DNA of 64,000 nucleotides, taken from the NCBI RefSeq assembly GCF_000234665.1, contig NC_018333.1, forward strand, positions 1,254,634 through 1,318,633, read 5' to 3'. How positions within the stretch are numbered: the first letter of the stretch is position 1; the number at the start of each line of letters is the position of its first letter. Below are positions 19,566 to 30,275 of this stretch, one piece after another. The DNA comes from Leishmania mexicana MHOM/GT/2001/U1103. Taxonomy: Eukaryota > Euglenozoa > Kinetoplastea > Trypanosomatida > Trypanosomatidae. The translations under genes were made by a program, and so were the position numbers. The notes below the pieces were generated by a model. The model saw only the letters and a program-made list of their open reading frames with translations, was not told where the DNA came from and did not search any database.

Positions 19566-20706
19566 GCGTGGTGCCGCACTCTTGTCCCTACGCTCGTCTC
19601 TACTTCGTTCTCCCTGCGCTCGCCTTCGTGCTCGGGAGAGCCATGACGCACGCGTGATGACGAGGGAGGGGCGATAAGGAGAGAAGCGGTAAGGTTGCAG
19701 ACGAGCGGCTGCTACCCCCCCCCCGCCCCACCTCGAAACGAGACATGTGAAGTGTGCCGATGACGCAAATGACACATTATGTGTTTTATCGGTCTCGTTG
19801 ACAGAGCGAGCGAGGGCGGTGCTCCTTACCACCAGCGAGCGCTGCTCATATCCCGCCGGCATGTGTGGATGCCCCTGAGTAGACTTTACATTTTCTTTTT
19901 GTCGGTATCACTCCTTTTGTGTTCTCGCGTTCTGGGTGATTTGAGACAAAGCGGCGGCTGATGGAGAGGGGGAGGGGCACCGTCGATGGAGGTGCTGATG
20001 GCGGGCCATTTGTCGCGCGGTGAATGAGGCGTGAAGGCGGAGGGGCGGGGATGGGGCAGATGCGCCTTCCTGCAAGAAAAAAAACAGTCTTTTTGATTTT
20101 GCGAATACGGTGTTGCCGATCTGTACGGTTAACACATTCACCAGTAGTGATAAGCCCTCGCTTCATAGCGTCGCTGCTCCGCCCCCTTCTCCTCCCCCTG
20201 TCTCCGTTTGTCTTTCGGCTTTCTTTTTCCCGTCTACTGTTGACCGATTTTGTGGGCGACTCTCTTGGTACGTCTCTCTGACCAGCTTTTTCACGCGCAC
20301 CCTGCCATCTTTCACATCCTCACAAACGTCTCATCTACCATCCCTGGCACGAACGTGAACACAACCGCCATTTCACGCACGCTCGCTTCTATCGTCGTGC
20401 ACCCGCATAGATAACGCTGCTTTCGATCTCGTCGCACTGGTCGCATTTTTCCCGCTCGCCTTGCCGATCTTCTTTTTTGTCTGTTTTCCTCTTTGAAGTT
20501 CGTGTCTGTGTTTGTGCTTGTGTATGTGTGCGTGTGTGTGGTGGTGCAGTTTAACGTGACCCGCTCTCCCGCACTCCTGAGGAGACTCATGCACGTATGC
20601 GCCGTTGAGTCCACGCGATGACGTTGTAGGGTCTGCCCGTGCATGTACTTCTGTTGTTGTACCGGGCCCTGTGAGGAAAACTTCAGAAGACTTCCCAGCT
20701 CTGCAG

Positions 20707-20734
20707 GTGTGTGTGTGTGTGTGCGTGCGTGTGT
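20707..20734. repeat. (GT)n microsatellite
   Basis: Alternating GT with two GC interruptions, in the middle of the long intergenic region between the CCCH and SRPK genes. Confidence 0.8.
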
Positions 20735-21893
20735 CAACCACTCTCTATTTTTACGCCACTCGCCGTTACGTCGTCTTCTAGTAGCTGTGAGGAGTGGTTT
20801 GGCGGTCACGTAGAGAGGAGGCGCACACGTACGCACGTTTGTGTGCGCCTTCTTCTGGTTGTGGGTAAGGTAAAAGGGCACGAAAAACGGCGAAACAAAG
20901 GCGAAAGCGGGACATAGAAAATGGCGATCTTAAGTCTTTCGACTCGTTTTGGAGCTCCTGGGCGCGCAGAAAAGTGGACCATAGGCGGGATCTTCGACAG
21001 CCAATGCACTTTTCACAAGCGCGGTCCCATCAACTCTGGCGTAGCGGCACTCTACCTTTCCCAATGGCTCTGCTTCTCTTGTGTGCTCGTCTTCTTCAAC
21101 ATCGCCTTTTCGAGCAAACCCTCCTCTCCACCGTTGCCGCTTTTTCACACGCGCTCCTCTCTCTACCGCGTCGTCCGCGCTACGCACCTCAGCTGTTTAC
21201 TTCTTTTACTCCGCTGAACCCCCTCCCTTCCTCCTTCCCTCCCTTCCTTTCTTCACTCAGCTCACACCCACACCCATACAAAACACGCACCCCACAACCA
21301 AGTGCCGAGGGTACCGAGAGTGTTCGCGCTGCTCGTTTACGTGCATGTGCGCATTACCGAGTCGTTTGCACCGCTACGCCACCGTCTGTTCAGTTACCCA
21401 TTTAAAGGGGAGTACCCATCTTTTTCATCACGGAAAGGTGTGTGCACCGTAGCCATCTTGCTTTCACTCTCTCTTCGCTGCTCATGTCGATTTATCCTTA
21501 GACCCTCGCGCCTTCCCCAACGCATCTGTTGCTCGCCTTTTAACTGAGTGTTTATTCATTCTCCGTGTGCTCTCTTTACTTGGCTCCTCTTTCCCTCGTT
21601 CTTTCTCTTGCGTAGAATTGTATCTCACGTTGCCGTCCATTCCCTTTTGGCGCACTCCTCTCTGTGCCGTCGCTGTCCGCAATACGGCCGCCCCGGCTTC
21701 GCCTCCAGCGCACCTTCCTTTTCCGTCTCTCTTCCTTTGTGCTCTACTGTTTCGCGTGTCATCTGCGCCCCCCTTTACAAGTGTCATCAGCTCCTTAACC
21801 AAGCACCACATCGCTTGTCGGTTGTGCCTGCCTCTCCTCCTCCCCGCTTCCCATTTCGGATTTGCTTGTCCATCGCACAATTGGCTACTCGCG

Positions 21894-21923
21894 TCTTTTT
21901 TTTACTCGATTTCTGCTTCACAG
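21894..21923 (+). promoter_or_regulatory. candidate spliced-leader acceptor for SRPK
   Basis: The strong T tract cttttttttactcgatttct is followed directly by gcttcacag with AG at 21922-21923, 84 bases before the ATG at 22008. It is one of the cleanest acceptor patterns in the window. Confidence 0.55.
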
Positions 21924-22007
21924 CCGGGCATCTTGACCGCTTTCCCACAACAGTCGTAGCACCAACACCATCCAGGCGCACACGGACGCGGCCGTGAAAA
22001 TTTGAAA

Positions 22008-24254
22008 ATGGGGAAGTCAAAGAAGCACGGGAAACCAGTAAAAGGCGCCTCGAAGAAGGGAAGCAAGAATGAAAAGAACAAGCGCAAGGCCAAGTTCATA
22101 GACCCAACGAGCAGCGTCAGTCGCGATGTTCGTGAAACCGTGGCGGCCCTCGTCGAGGAAATCGAGCGGGAGGAGCCGGTGGCGGAGGAGAAGCCGCAGC
22201 CTCTTAACAAAGAGAAGACGTCCCAGGAGGTCGCAGAAAAGGAGGGTATCCTTGTCAAAACTGGCATGACGAAGGAGCAGGCGCACACAATCGCTAACCG
22301 ACTCAAACAGCAGCAGAGCACGACGCACCGCAGCGACGGTGAGGGCGATGTGGGGAGCGACGGTGGCGACGGTGACAGCGGCGGCACCGAGGAAGACTAC
22401 AGTGACACGGCCAACGAGCCCTCCCGGGAGTACCGCAAGGGAGGCTACCACCACGTTGTCATCGGTGAAGTCTATAACGACCGCTACCGCATCGTCAAGA
22501 AGCTGGGCTGGGGCTATTTCTCTACGGTGTGGCTAGTGTGGGACTATCAGAAAGAGCGTTACCAGGCAATGAAGATTCAGAAATCGGCGGCCAGCTACAG
22601 CGAGGCCGCCTACGACGAGATCAAGCTGCTCTCGGAGATTATGGAGGCAGACCCCCACAAGAATCGTTGCTGTGCTCGCTTGAATGACTACTTCAAGCAC
22701 ACTGGACCGAATGGCACACACGTGTGCATGCTCTTTGACGTTTACGGCGAGAACTTGCTCTCCCTGATGGAGCGCTACGAGTACCGCGGCATTCCACTAC
22801 CGATTGTGAAGTGCATTGCGCGTCAGGTGCTTATAGGCCTCGACCACATCAACTCTATCGACATCATCCACACAGACCTCAAGCCAGAGAATGTACTTTT
22901 ATCGACCCCGAAGCATTCTATAATATCGCTGATGAAGCATTTTCACCCGCCTCCGCTGAATCAGCGCCCAAAGCTGACGGAGCGCGACCCCAAGACCATG
23001 ACTAAATCACAGCGAAGACGGTACTACAAGAAGCTGGCGAGGGAGGAGCGAAAGACGCTTCTGGGCGAGGACGATGGCGACCACAAATCTAGAGGCGACG
23101 AACACGGCAGTAACGAGAACGGAGACGCAGATTCGGAAGGAAGCAAGACCGACCCGGAGTGGGAAGTCGAGCGCTTTCACCATGTCATCCTGGCCGACTT
23201 TGGTAATAGCTGCTGGACGTACAAACAGTTCACGGACGAGGTGCAGACACGGCAGTACCGCTGCCCCGAGGTGATCCTAGGCGAGCCATATTCGACACCA
23301 ATCGACATTTGGTCTTGCGCCTGCATGATTTTCGAGCTCATCACGGGTCAGTTCCTCTTCGATCCCAAGAAAGGCGACGACTACTCGCGTGATGAGGATC
23401 ATCTGGCTCTAATGAGCGAACTCCTCGGCGACTTGCCGGAGAGTATGCGACTGGGCGACGGCAAGTACCGCAGCTACTACTACAACTCGAAAGGGGACTT
23501 GCGCAACATCAAAGATCTACAGTATTGGGTCCTGGAGGACGTGCTCCATCAGCGGCACAGGTTTACCAAGAAAAAGGCTAAGGAGATCGCCGACTTCCTG
23601 CTCCCTATGCTAGAGTACGCGCCCGACACCCGCGCTACCCCTGCCGCAATGCTACGCGACCACGACGCGTTCTTCGATATCCAAGACGACGACTACGCGC
23701 CGCTGTGCTTTGTTGATGAGGACAGCGGCGACGAGGAAGATTCTGCTTCGGAGAAGGAGGAGGAGGAGGAGACTGACAGCGACGGCTCTTCACAGTCCTA
23801 CTCCTCTGCTCCTTCCAGCGAGCTGAAGTCGAAGCGCTCCCGCCAGCTAGACAACGATGCCGACCGCTCGGAGACCTTTCGGTACTGGGAGGAGCATCCC
23901 ATTCTTAACCGCACTTACCTAGAGGAGCGAGGGCTGACTATTGCTGACATTCAGTCGGTCCTCGCCGGGAACTTCTTAGATGACGCGGCAGCCCATGAGG
24001 CTGCCGCGGAGGTGATTCGTCTGCTCTCGGAGGAGACAGATCGGCTCTCGAACGACCACGGCAGCGATGGCCACGACGCGGACAATGAGGATGGGGGCAA
24101 CAGCGATGATGACGAGGAGGGGACGACGCAGGGCTCTGACGGACCAGAGAAGGTGGTGGTGGACAAGGCGGCTCCGTGCGACGATGGCGTCGACGATGGC
24201 GACGAGGAAGCCACAGGTGAAGAGGATGAGGGGAATAGCGATGGCGCTGAGTAG
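22008..24254 (+). CDS. SRPK: SR-protein kinase (SRPK family)
   Basis: A Ser/Thr kinase of 748 aa that should phosphorylate Arg-Ser-rich splicing factors. The basic N-terminal region (GKSKKHGKPVKGASKKGSKN) is followed by an acidic linker. The kinase domain starts at about 158 (YNDRYRIVKKLGWGYFSTVWLVWD). The glycine loop is 167-172, the ATP lysine Lys189 (AMKIQKS), and the catalytic loop HTDLKPEN has Asp290. HTDLKPEN rather than HRDLKPEN is a hallmark of the SRPK branch. DFG Asp397 begins DFGNSCWTYKQF, and the activation and P+1 segment is TRQYRCPEVILG. As in all SRPKs, a spacer (about 300-390, lysine- and acid-rich) splits the two lobes. The tail (from about 570) is highly acidic with runs of D, E and S. 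The first ATG is 22008; the codon at 22002 is TTG. Confidence 0.95.
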   Translation: MGKSKKHGKPVKGASKKGSKNEKNKRKAKFIDPTSSVSRDVRETVAALVEEIEREEPVAEEKPQPLNKEKTSQEVAEKEGILVKTGMTKEQAHTIANRLKQQQSTTHRSDGEGDVGSDGGDGDSGGTEEDYSDTANEPSREYRKGGYHHVVIGEVYNDRYRIVKKLGWGYFSTVWLVWDYQKERYQAMKIQKSAASYSEAAYDEIKLLSEIMEADPHKNRCCARLNDYFKHTGPNGTHVCMLFDVYGENLLSLMERYEYRGIPLPIVKCIARQVLIGLDHINSIDIIHTDLKPENVLLSTPKHSIISLMKHFHPPPLNQRPKLTERDPKTMTKSQRRRYYKKLAREERKTLLGEDDGDHKSRGDEHGSNENGDADSEGSKTDPEWEVERFHHVILADFGNSCWTYKQFTDEVQTRQYRCPEVILGEPYSTPIDIWSCACMIFELITGQFLFDPKKGDDYSRDEDHLALMSELLGDLPESMRLGDGKYRSYYYNSKGDLRNIKDLQYWVLEDVLHQRHRFTKKKAKEIADFLLPMLEYAPDTRATPAAMLRDHDAFFDIQDDDYAPLCFVDEDSGDEEDSASEKEEEEETDSDGSSQSYSSAPSSELKSKRSRQLDNDADRSETFRYWEEHPILNRTYLEERGLTIADIQSVLAGNFLDDAAAHEAAAEVIRLLSEETDRLSNDHGSDGHDADNEDGGNSDDDEEGTTQGSDGPEKVVVDKAAPCDDGVDDGDEEATGEEDEGNSDGAE

Positions 24255-25006
24255 ATGGTAACGCTATTTTAAAGGACACAAAGCAACAGACAGGATAAAC
24301 GCAGCTGCACGTGCGACGCAGAGAGACCCATGGACAACTATGCACACCCTTTCAAAAGGGAAAGGAGACGGCAACGACGCAATCTCCACTACTGTTCTTG
24401 TTCGTCTCCCTTTTCTCCGTTACGACTGTTCGCCTGCTTCGAGGGGGGTCCTGCTTCTTACAATAGCCTAGTGACATGGTGGGTATTAGTCCGTGTCCGC
24501 AGTATGCGACTGCTCAGGTCAACATGTGGAGGGTCACTGGGCTGGGGAGGTCAACGCATGGAAGAAGAGTGCGCGATCAAAGCAGTCGTTTGCCGCAGTC
24601 GCACGAGAAAAAGGGTTGTCTACCTTTCTTGAGCATCTTGGAAATGCGATACCCACACACCCCTCTCTTTCCCGCGCTGTAATGCATCCACTCTCTCCGT
24701 GCAACTCTGCTTTCCCTTCACCTGTCTTGATCGCTGCTTTCCTTTTCTGTTCGTGTATTGACGCACTTGGGACCTCATTCCTCTCGTTGTGTTTTCCCTC
24801 TCTTTTCTGTGCCACACACACACACACATGCATACAAACGCACGATCCCTCTTCTGGCGTTTGTGTATCCGTGTGTGCCACGCAAATCGCAACTCTTGCG
24901 CCCTTCTATTATTACTTGTTTCCACTACTCAACGCGCTTGTGCTCGTCTGCTGTGTCGCGTTCCCCCTTTCCTACTGCCGTGTTGAATCTTGTGCAGGCT
25001 ACCAGA
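24255..25006. other. intergenic region
   Basis: No gene is supported; the sequence is C/T-rich from about 24660 with a short (CA)n at 24812-24828. Confidence 0.6.
24961..24997 (+). promoter_or_regulatory. candidate spliced-leader acceptor for RPS14
   Basis: ttccccctttcctactgccg leads to cttgtgcag (AG 24996-24997), only 10 bases before the RPS14 ATG. That implies a very short 5' UTR, as is common for trypanosomatid ribosomal protein genes. Confidence 0.45.
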
Positions 25007-25441
25007 ATGTCCAAGAAGCAGGAAGTTAAGGCGTACGGCCCGAACGTGAAGAAGGGCGACCTCGTTTACGGCGTCGTGCACATCTTCGCATCCTTCAATG
25101 ACACGTTTGTGCACGTGACGGACACGTCCGGCCGCGAAACGTACGTGAAGGTTACCGGCGGTATGAAGGTGAAGGCCGATCGCGATGAGTCTTCCCCCTA
25201 CGCTGCGATGATGGCCGCCCAGGACGTTGTGGCGCGCTGCAAGGAGTGCGGAATCAACGCCCTGCATGTCAAGATGCGCGCCGTTGGTGGTGTGCGCACC
25301 AAGTCGCCGGGCCCTGGCGCCCAGGCCGCCCTCCGCGCGCTCGCCCGCGCTGGGATGAAGATTGGCCGCATCGAGGATGTCACCCCGATCCCGACCGACT
25401 CCACCCGCCGCAAGGGCTCCCGCCGTGGCCGCCGCCTGTAA
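25007..25441 (+). CDS. RPS14: 40S ribosomal protein S14 (uS11)
   Basis: A 144-aa small-subunit protein located on the platform, contacting the 3' region of 18S rRNA and mRNA. uS11 signatures are clear: [20 protein letters not shown], a [18 protein letters not shown] segment, [20 protein letters not shown] and the highly conserved basic C-terminus [14 protein letters not shown]. The open frame runs far upstream, but only the ATG at 25007 gives the normal N-terminus. Codon use is strongly biased to G/C-ending codons, as expected for an abundant protein. Confidence 0.99.
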   Translation: MSKKQEVKAYGPNVKKGDLVYGVVHIFASFNDTFVHVTDTSGRETYVKVTGGMKVKADRDESSPYAAMMAAQDVVARCKECGINALHVKMRAVGGVRTKSPGPGAQAALRALARAGMKIGRIEDVTPIPTDSTRRKGSRRGRRL

Positions 25442-26313
25442 GGTTCTTGTGGCCGCGCGTTTTGCGGACTGTCCAGCAGAGCGAGCTAACGCAGATGGCG
25501 CTTTGCTGGTTTCTCTATTTTTGTGATTTGCCATCCTTTTATTGTCGAAAAAAACAACAACGAACACAATCCGCTGTGCGAAGGCGCAAGCATGTCGATT
25601 CTTTCCATTTCTGCCCCATCCCATGAAGCACGCTGGGTGTCGCACTGGGTACCTCATGGCCCTAATGACAGTGCTGGAGGGCCCTCATTGCGGCTGGTTG
25701 TGGAGGGGATGGGGGAGGGGAGGGGGAAACGACGTGTTGTATTCATGTGAGGTGGTGGTGGCATGGCGCAATGCTGGGAAAAGCAGGGTATTTGCCGTTC
25801 TCTGTAACAGAGTTGCCGTGCTCATCTTTTCCCGGTTCACTGTCTGACCCGTTGGCTGCCTCGCCTTCTCCCCCCATCTGCCCTCACGAAACGGGGTTAC
25901 CGCGTCTCCTCCATGCGAGCACTGGAATGACGCAGTGAAGGCGACTACAAGGAGTTCCCCCATCCTGCAAGGAGACTGGCGGGCGCGGGACGTCGTGACT
26001 ACGTGAACATCTCTTTCCACTCAGAAGACTCCCTGGACTTTTTCCCCTCCGTCCCATTCTCCCTCTCTCCGCCCCCCTTTCGTGTACGTCTCCGTGTCGT
26101 ACACTTCTTTTCGCCCGTTTCCCACGCTCACGCTCAACAACGTGGACGCACCACGTCGCTCGCTGGAGAAGAGAGAAAAGTGGTGAGTACGTGTTCCGCT
26201 CTTTCCCTTTTCCCCTCCGCTCGTGTTGCACCTCTCGGCAGCTTTACCGCTCTCTTCCCTTCTACCCTACTTGTCGTGCACCACTTCCCTCATTTTGCGT
26301 GCGGCAATAGAGA
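25442..26313. other. intergenic region
   Basis: No gene is supported. The last 250 bases are C/T-rich. Confidence 0.6.
26198..26241 (+). promoter_or_regulatory. candidate spliced-leader acceptor for ATP synthase delta
   Basis: A C/T tract from ctctttcccttttcccctcc onward ends with ctctcggcag (AG 26240-26241), about 72 bases before the ATG at 26314. Confidence 0.4.
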
Positions 26314-26859
26314 ATGTTCCGCTTCTGTGGCCGTCGCCTGGTGGCGCGTACGCTGCCCTTGCTTGCCGATCACCCAGAGCTGCCGGAGGCATTCGAGTTC
26401 ATGGAGCACAAGGTTGTGGATAAGGATATCCACTCCGCCTACGACAACATGGAAACACTGCGTCTCACCGTCACCCGCCAGGACGAGTTCCTCTTCAAGG
26501 AGGCGCCGGTGAAGTGCGTCACAATCGTGGGCGTCAACGGCGAGTGCGGTGTGTACCCCGGCCACGCGTACGAAATCACGCAGCTTACCCCCGCGCCGCT
26601 GACGGTAGAGATGCCGGATGGCACGGTGAAGAAGTTCTTCACGAGTGGCGGTTTTGCTCACATCAACAACGAAGGTTCCTGCGATATTAACTGCGTGGAG
26701 TGCATCCCGCTCACGGAGCTCGACGTCGATGCCGCGGAGAAGGCGCTCGCGCAGCAGCAATCGGCTTTGACTAGCGCCCATGATGACAAGGCGAAGGCGG
26801 TAATTGAGATTCGGATTGGCGTGCTCGAGTCGGTCATCCAGAGCCTCAAGCACGCGTAA
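26314..26859 (+). CDS. mitochondrial F1 ATP synthase subunit delta (bacterial epsilon homologue)
   Basis: A 181-aa protein. Residues 1-20 (MFRFCGRRLVARTLPLLADH) look like a mitochondrial presequence. Residues 45-130 have the N-terminal beta-sandwich pattern of delta/epsilon subunits: LRLTVTRQDEFLFKEAPVKCVTI, followed by a GVYPGHAYEITQLTPAPLTVEM core and KKFFTSGGFAHINNEGSCDI. The C-terminal 45 residues form the usual helical hairpin (DVDAAEKALAQQQSAL...IEIRIGVLESVIQSL). It belongs to the central stalk coupling the c-ring to F1. The start is the first ATG in frame. A trypanosomatid delta of about this size is known. Confidence 0.95.
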   Translation: MFRFCGRRLVARTLPLLADHPELPEAFEFMEHKVVDKDIHSAYDNMETLRLTVTRQDEFLFKEAPVKCVTIVGVNGECGVYPGHAYEITQLTPAPLTVEMPDGTVKKFFTSGGFAHINNEGSCDINCVECIPLTELDVDAAEKALAQQQSALTSAHDDKAKAVIEIRIGVLESVIQSLKHA

Positions 26860-29108
26860 GCTGTGAAGATTCAACGGCGTCGTGCACCGCGTCCGATCCG
26901 GTCGCAAGTGCGCTACCACGGGGGGGGGAGAGGCACAAAGGGGGAGGGTATCGATGAGACCGCCTCTGCATTCGTTGCCGAATTCCTCACAAGGCACACG
27001 CTAGTGTCTTCGTTTTCTCCTCCGCCGGCACCCACTAACGAATAGTTTTCTTCATGCCCGCATCGCTTTTCTCCTCCGCATCCGGGCGATGCCTTCCGGC
27101 CGGTACGCGGCACACATTTCGCCGCATTACGTCTCTTTCGAACCACATCGCCTGCGAGGTTACGAGAGGCGCCGCTCATTGGTGACGCGGCTGCTGTGAC
27201 TCCCCACTCTCCCGCGCACGCTCACCCAGACACATCTTTAGTCATTATGGAGTTCTTAACTGTAGCATAGTAAAAAAGAAACCTACACACAAACACACAC
27301 AAACTTGAAGATCGGTGATGTAACAAAAAAGTCAACGTGAGGACCACAAGTAGGGGAAACCCCGTGAGTCATGCGAGCAGGCGCCCAGCGACGCTGAGGA
27401 TGCGGGAAAAAGGCGAGAGGAGAAGCGAGACATCGCTGTGATGCAGCGGTGTGAGATGAATCCGCCTTTTCCGCTCCACATACTCAAGTGCACGAGACTA
27501 ACGTTAGAGCACCGCTTCACAGAAGAAAAACGAAGGTTGTCTGAGTCAGCTGTTGACGGCAAAGACGCTCTCATGTGAGCTGCAGTGCCACGGCGTTCCT
27601 GAATCATTGAGAAAGATGAGCCTGGGAGAGATTTTCTCTCCCACAGGTATGCTTTCGCCATGCCTCAGAAGACTGTTTCTTCCACACCCATCCACGTGCC
27701 TCACTCTCTCGCACTTGGCGACATCTTTTCTGCTCGTATCTTTATATACCTCTGCGTTGGCCATCGTTTTAATGTTCCTCTTCCTGTACACATACCTTCA
27801 TGAGACTCGCCACCCAACCATGGTACCAGGGTGTGAAGCCCACGCTCTGTGTGTGTGTGAGGGGGGGGGGTCAAGAGCCTGCAGCCCGGTCTCCGGGCAC
27901 GGCTGCGGACTCTTGGTGTCGGCGGACAGCGCCTGGCTGGCGCGGTGCCGAGGAGACGTGCGGCCATGATCGCACCAGGACCAGCTCACGACGGGTCGCG
28001 CTGACGATCCAGCACATATGCGCGCATGCGCCCACTGCTTTTCTGCCTTTGCCGCGCTGCGGTGGTGTTGAGCGTAGCCGCGGACCCGGCCCGCTCCGCA
28101 TGCACTGGAACAGCAGTGGGCTGGATGGTGCGACACGGTGATGGCTGTCCCGGCACCTCGACGCGTCCTCGGTGCCAGTGTGTACGCTGCAGGGGATGCA
28201 CCTCACCCCTGCAGGTCTGGAGGGCACCTGCTCTCCACGGTTTTCAGCCTTCCGGTGCAGCAAGAGAGGGGGCACGAGTGGTGAGCGAGAGAGAGGTACC
28301 CCGTAGTGCATGCCGATGATGCCCACAGTGCATGCGCGCGAAGCGTGCGGCATCTCCTGCGTCCGACCGCGCGGCACGTATCCGAAGAGGGGACGAGGCG
28401 GGAGAGGAGGGGTCCGCTAGACGCATGTCCCGACTCGACGGCATGACGGTCGGTGTAAGACGACCAGGGCGTAGCGGCAGCGCGGCAGCGGTGTGTGGGC
28501 TGCGGCTGTGCATGCGTGTGCTTCTGCTGTCTGTTGAGGTGGTGCGTTGTTGATTTTGGATTGAAAAAGAAAGAAGTTTCCTTAAGTTTGAATGAATTAC
28601 GATGGTGGTAGGAGGTGCTGCTGCGAAGCTTCCACTCTCCTCCCCCCATTCTCCTGCCTGCGTGACTAGTCGTCCTGAGTGACTTTCACGTTGTCGTGAT
28701 GTTGTTTCCCGCTCTTTTTTCGAGGTGTCGGGGCCTCTTCCCGGATGGGTTCAGGCGAGTCATGGTCGTTGCCGCTCTTACCATCACGACTTCTCTGTGT
28801 GCTTGCTGGTCAGTGGCCTCTTCTTCGCGCGTGTTTGACGTTTGTGGACGTGGGACTCGTCGTGTGGAGTGAAGCTTCTTTTTTTTCATCGCCCCTCTCT
28901 CTCTTTACAACCTTTGGCGTGTGGTTTGTCGTTCAATGAGGATATGTGCTCACGTGTGCAGGGTGGTGTGGCGCGTGACGAGCAGACTCTGCTGTCAAGT
29001 GGGTTTGCCGCATACTGCGAGCACTCCTGCTCGTACGACTTGGCTTGTACCGTGACATATCGAAGACAGGGTACTTCATTACTGTGAAGGGCACCGCAAG
29101 CTACGTTC
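26860..29108. other. long intergenic region containing a full SIDER-like repeat
   Basis: Contains repeat copy B (27800-28540). Outside it I see no gene; a CA-rich AT-biased stretch lies at 27260-27340 and a T-rich stretch at 28700-28920. Confidence 0.6.
27800..28540 (+). repeat. SIDER-like element copy B, full length, sense
   Basis: Begins with atgagactcgccacccaacc, then atggtaccagggtgtgaag and a (TG)n-G tract, and continues for about 740 bases to cttctgctgtctgttgaggt. It matches copy C (51973) almost throughout. A short A-rich stretch (gaaaaagaaagaag, 28562-28575) follows 20 bases later. The 5' signature (GGTACCAGGGT after a CACC/AACC core) resembles the conserved 77-79-base start of trypanosomatid ingi/L1Tc-related elements, which is the basis for calling it a SIDER. 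It lies downstream of the ATP synthase delta gene, where it would be part of the 3' UTR. Confidence 0.8.
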
Positions 29109-30275
29109 ATGGCGTCGCAGCCGATCTCTATTCACTACAAGCAGATGGAGGAGTGGCTGGAGGATCGCAAGTCTGTTTTTTCTCGAAAGCACAAGAGAGA
29201 GTATAATGCACTGTTGTCCGTAGCCCCTCGACTCGTTCAGATGGCGCAGTATGACATCCCAGCACTCGAGAAGCAGGTCAAGAAGAACGAGAACGCTATC
29301 GAGGAGTGTCACCGGGTCTGCGAGGAGGCGCAGCACACACAGCTCAAGCTGGGGGAGAGGCGGTGCGCCATGCTGAGGGAGTACGGAATCGAGCTCGCTG
29401 CCGCTGTCGGAGAGGTCGCGGTCGCCTCCGCGGTCGATCTGCGCGTGAGGGAAGCTTGTGCGCAAGTGAATGCCGCCTTTCAAGAGTACGCTCGCTCCCG
29501 TGTGAGGGTACTGAAGGAGTACTACAACACTCTTTTGGCGAGAACTGCGACTGGGTGGTATGGCACGGACCCATTTGCTTTCCACTTTCCTTGGCTCCAG
29601 CGTGCTTTTAGTGAGGCGGAGTACCAGCCCGCGGATGCCTTGTCTGAGGACACCGACGCCGGTGGGGAAGCGGCCAGTGCGGCAGGCCCTCAAATTGACT
29701 GGGGCGACGATGACGACGCCGCGGCGGGGACGTTTGCAGGGTTGGGGAAGGACGCCGTGCAGATCAACTGGGATGCTACGGAAATGGAAGCCCACCCAGT
29801 AGAGGACGACAGTTTACCAGAGGCAGATGGGCGGCACTTCTCCATTGATCTTGCCTCTGCAAAGCATCGCGTCAATGTAATGTCAGAGCTGGAGGCAGCA
29901 TTGTGCTTCTGTCGCGAACGCAGCACCGCGGATCTGCTGGAGTGCGCCACGGCGACGGAGGCGGTGCGCGGCTTTCTCTCAAGCGCCAAAGAAGGTGAGC
30001 TCGCTCGTATGAAGGAGAGCTACCGCGCGCGGGGCAACTTTGTTGATCGAATCACCCGTTTCGAGCAGCAGATTATGGTGGCCAAAAACCGCTCAACGGC
30101 GCACCAGGCGAAGATGCACGACGCCGAAAACGACCTGGCAAAGCTGAAGGCGCAGCAGGATGAGCTGCTGTCACGTCTGAAGAGCATGCGGGATGAGGCG
30201 ATCACCAATCTGGAGCACATGTTCCCGGATCGCAAGGTCCTCATCGTTGGCGACCTGAACAAGTACGTCGCGTGA
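29109..30275 (+). CDS. CDK5RAP3 (C53/LZAP)-like protein, UFMylation/ER-phagy factor
   Basis: A 388-aa protein. The N-terminus SIHYKQMEEWLEDRK matches the start of CDK5RAP3 (IDIHYNKLLDWLxDR), and alpha-helical segments fill 1-150. A disordered acidic middle (about 170-235) carries IDWG at 196-199 and INWD at 219-222. In animals and plants C53 uses repeated IDWG motifs (shuffled ATG8-interacting motifs) to bind UFM1 and ATG8. The C-terminal 140 residues are helical/coiled coil (FVDRITRFEQQIMVAKNRST to LLSRLKSMRDEAI), ending NLEHMFPDRKVLIVGDLNKYVA. Known C53 acts with UFL1 and DDRGK1 as part of the ER-bound UFM1 ligase. UFM1 conjugation has been reported in Leishmania, so a partner is expected. 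The protein is shorter than the human homologue. Start: first ATG in frame. Confidence 0.88.
   Translation: MASQPISIHYKQMEEWLEDRKSVFSRKHKREYNALLSVAPRLVQMAQYDIPALEKQVKKNENAIEECHRVCEEAQHTQLKLGERRCAMLREYGIELAAAVGEVAVASAVDLRVREACAQVNAAFQEYARSRVRVLKEYYNTLLARTATGWYGTDPFAFHFPWLQRAFSEAEYQPADALSEDTDAGGEAASAAGPQIDWGDDDDAAAGTFAGLGKDAVQINWDATEMEAHPVEDDSLPEADGRHFSIDLASAKHRVNVMSELEAALCFCRERSTADLLECATATEAVRGFLSSAKEGELARMKESYRARGNFVDRITRFEQQIMVAKNRSTAHQAKMHDAENDLAKLKAQQDELLSRLKSMRDEAITNLEHMFPDRKVLIVGDLNKYVA

Larger units (their letters stand above)
19566..22007. other. long intergenic region (2.4 kb)
   Basis: No gene is supported. It contains a (GT)n run at 20707-20734 and extended C/T-rich sequence from about 21060 to 21920. 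Open frames in it have pyrimidine-tract composition and no recognisable domain. Such length between two genes implies a long 3' UTR for the CCCH gene, a long 5' region for SRPK, or both. Confidence 0.55.

Noticed and set aside
23938..24345. Minus-strand Pro/His/Arg-rich open frame at the end of the SRPK gene
   Set aside because: Complement of the acidic Asp/Glu-rich tail, which automatically gives such residues.
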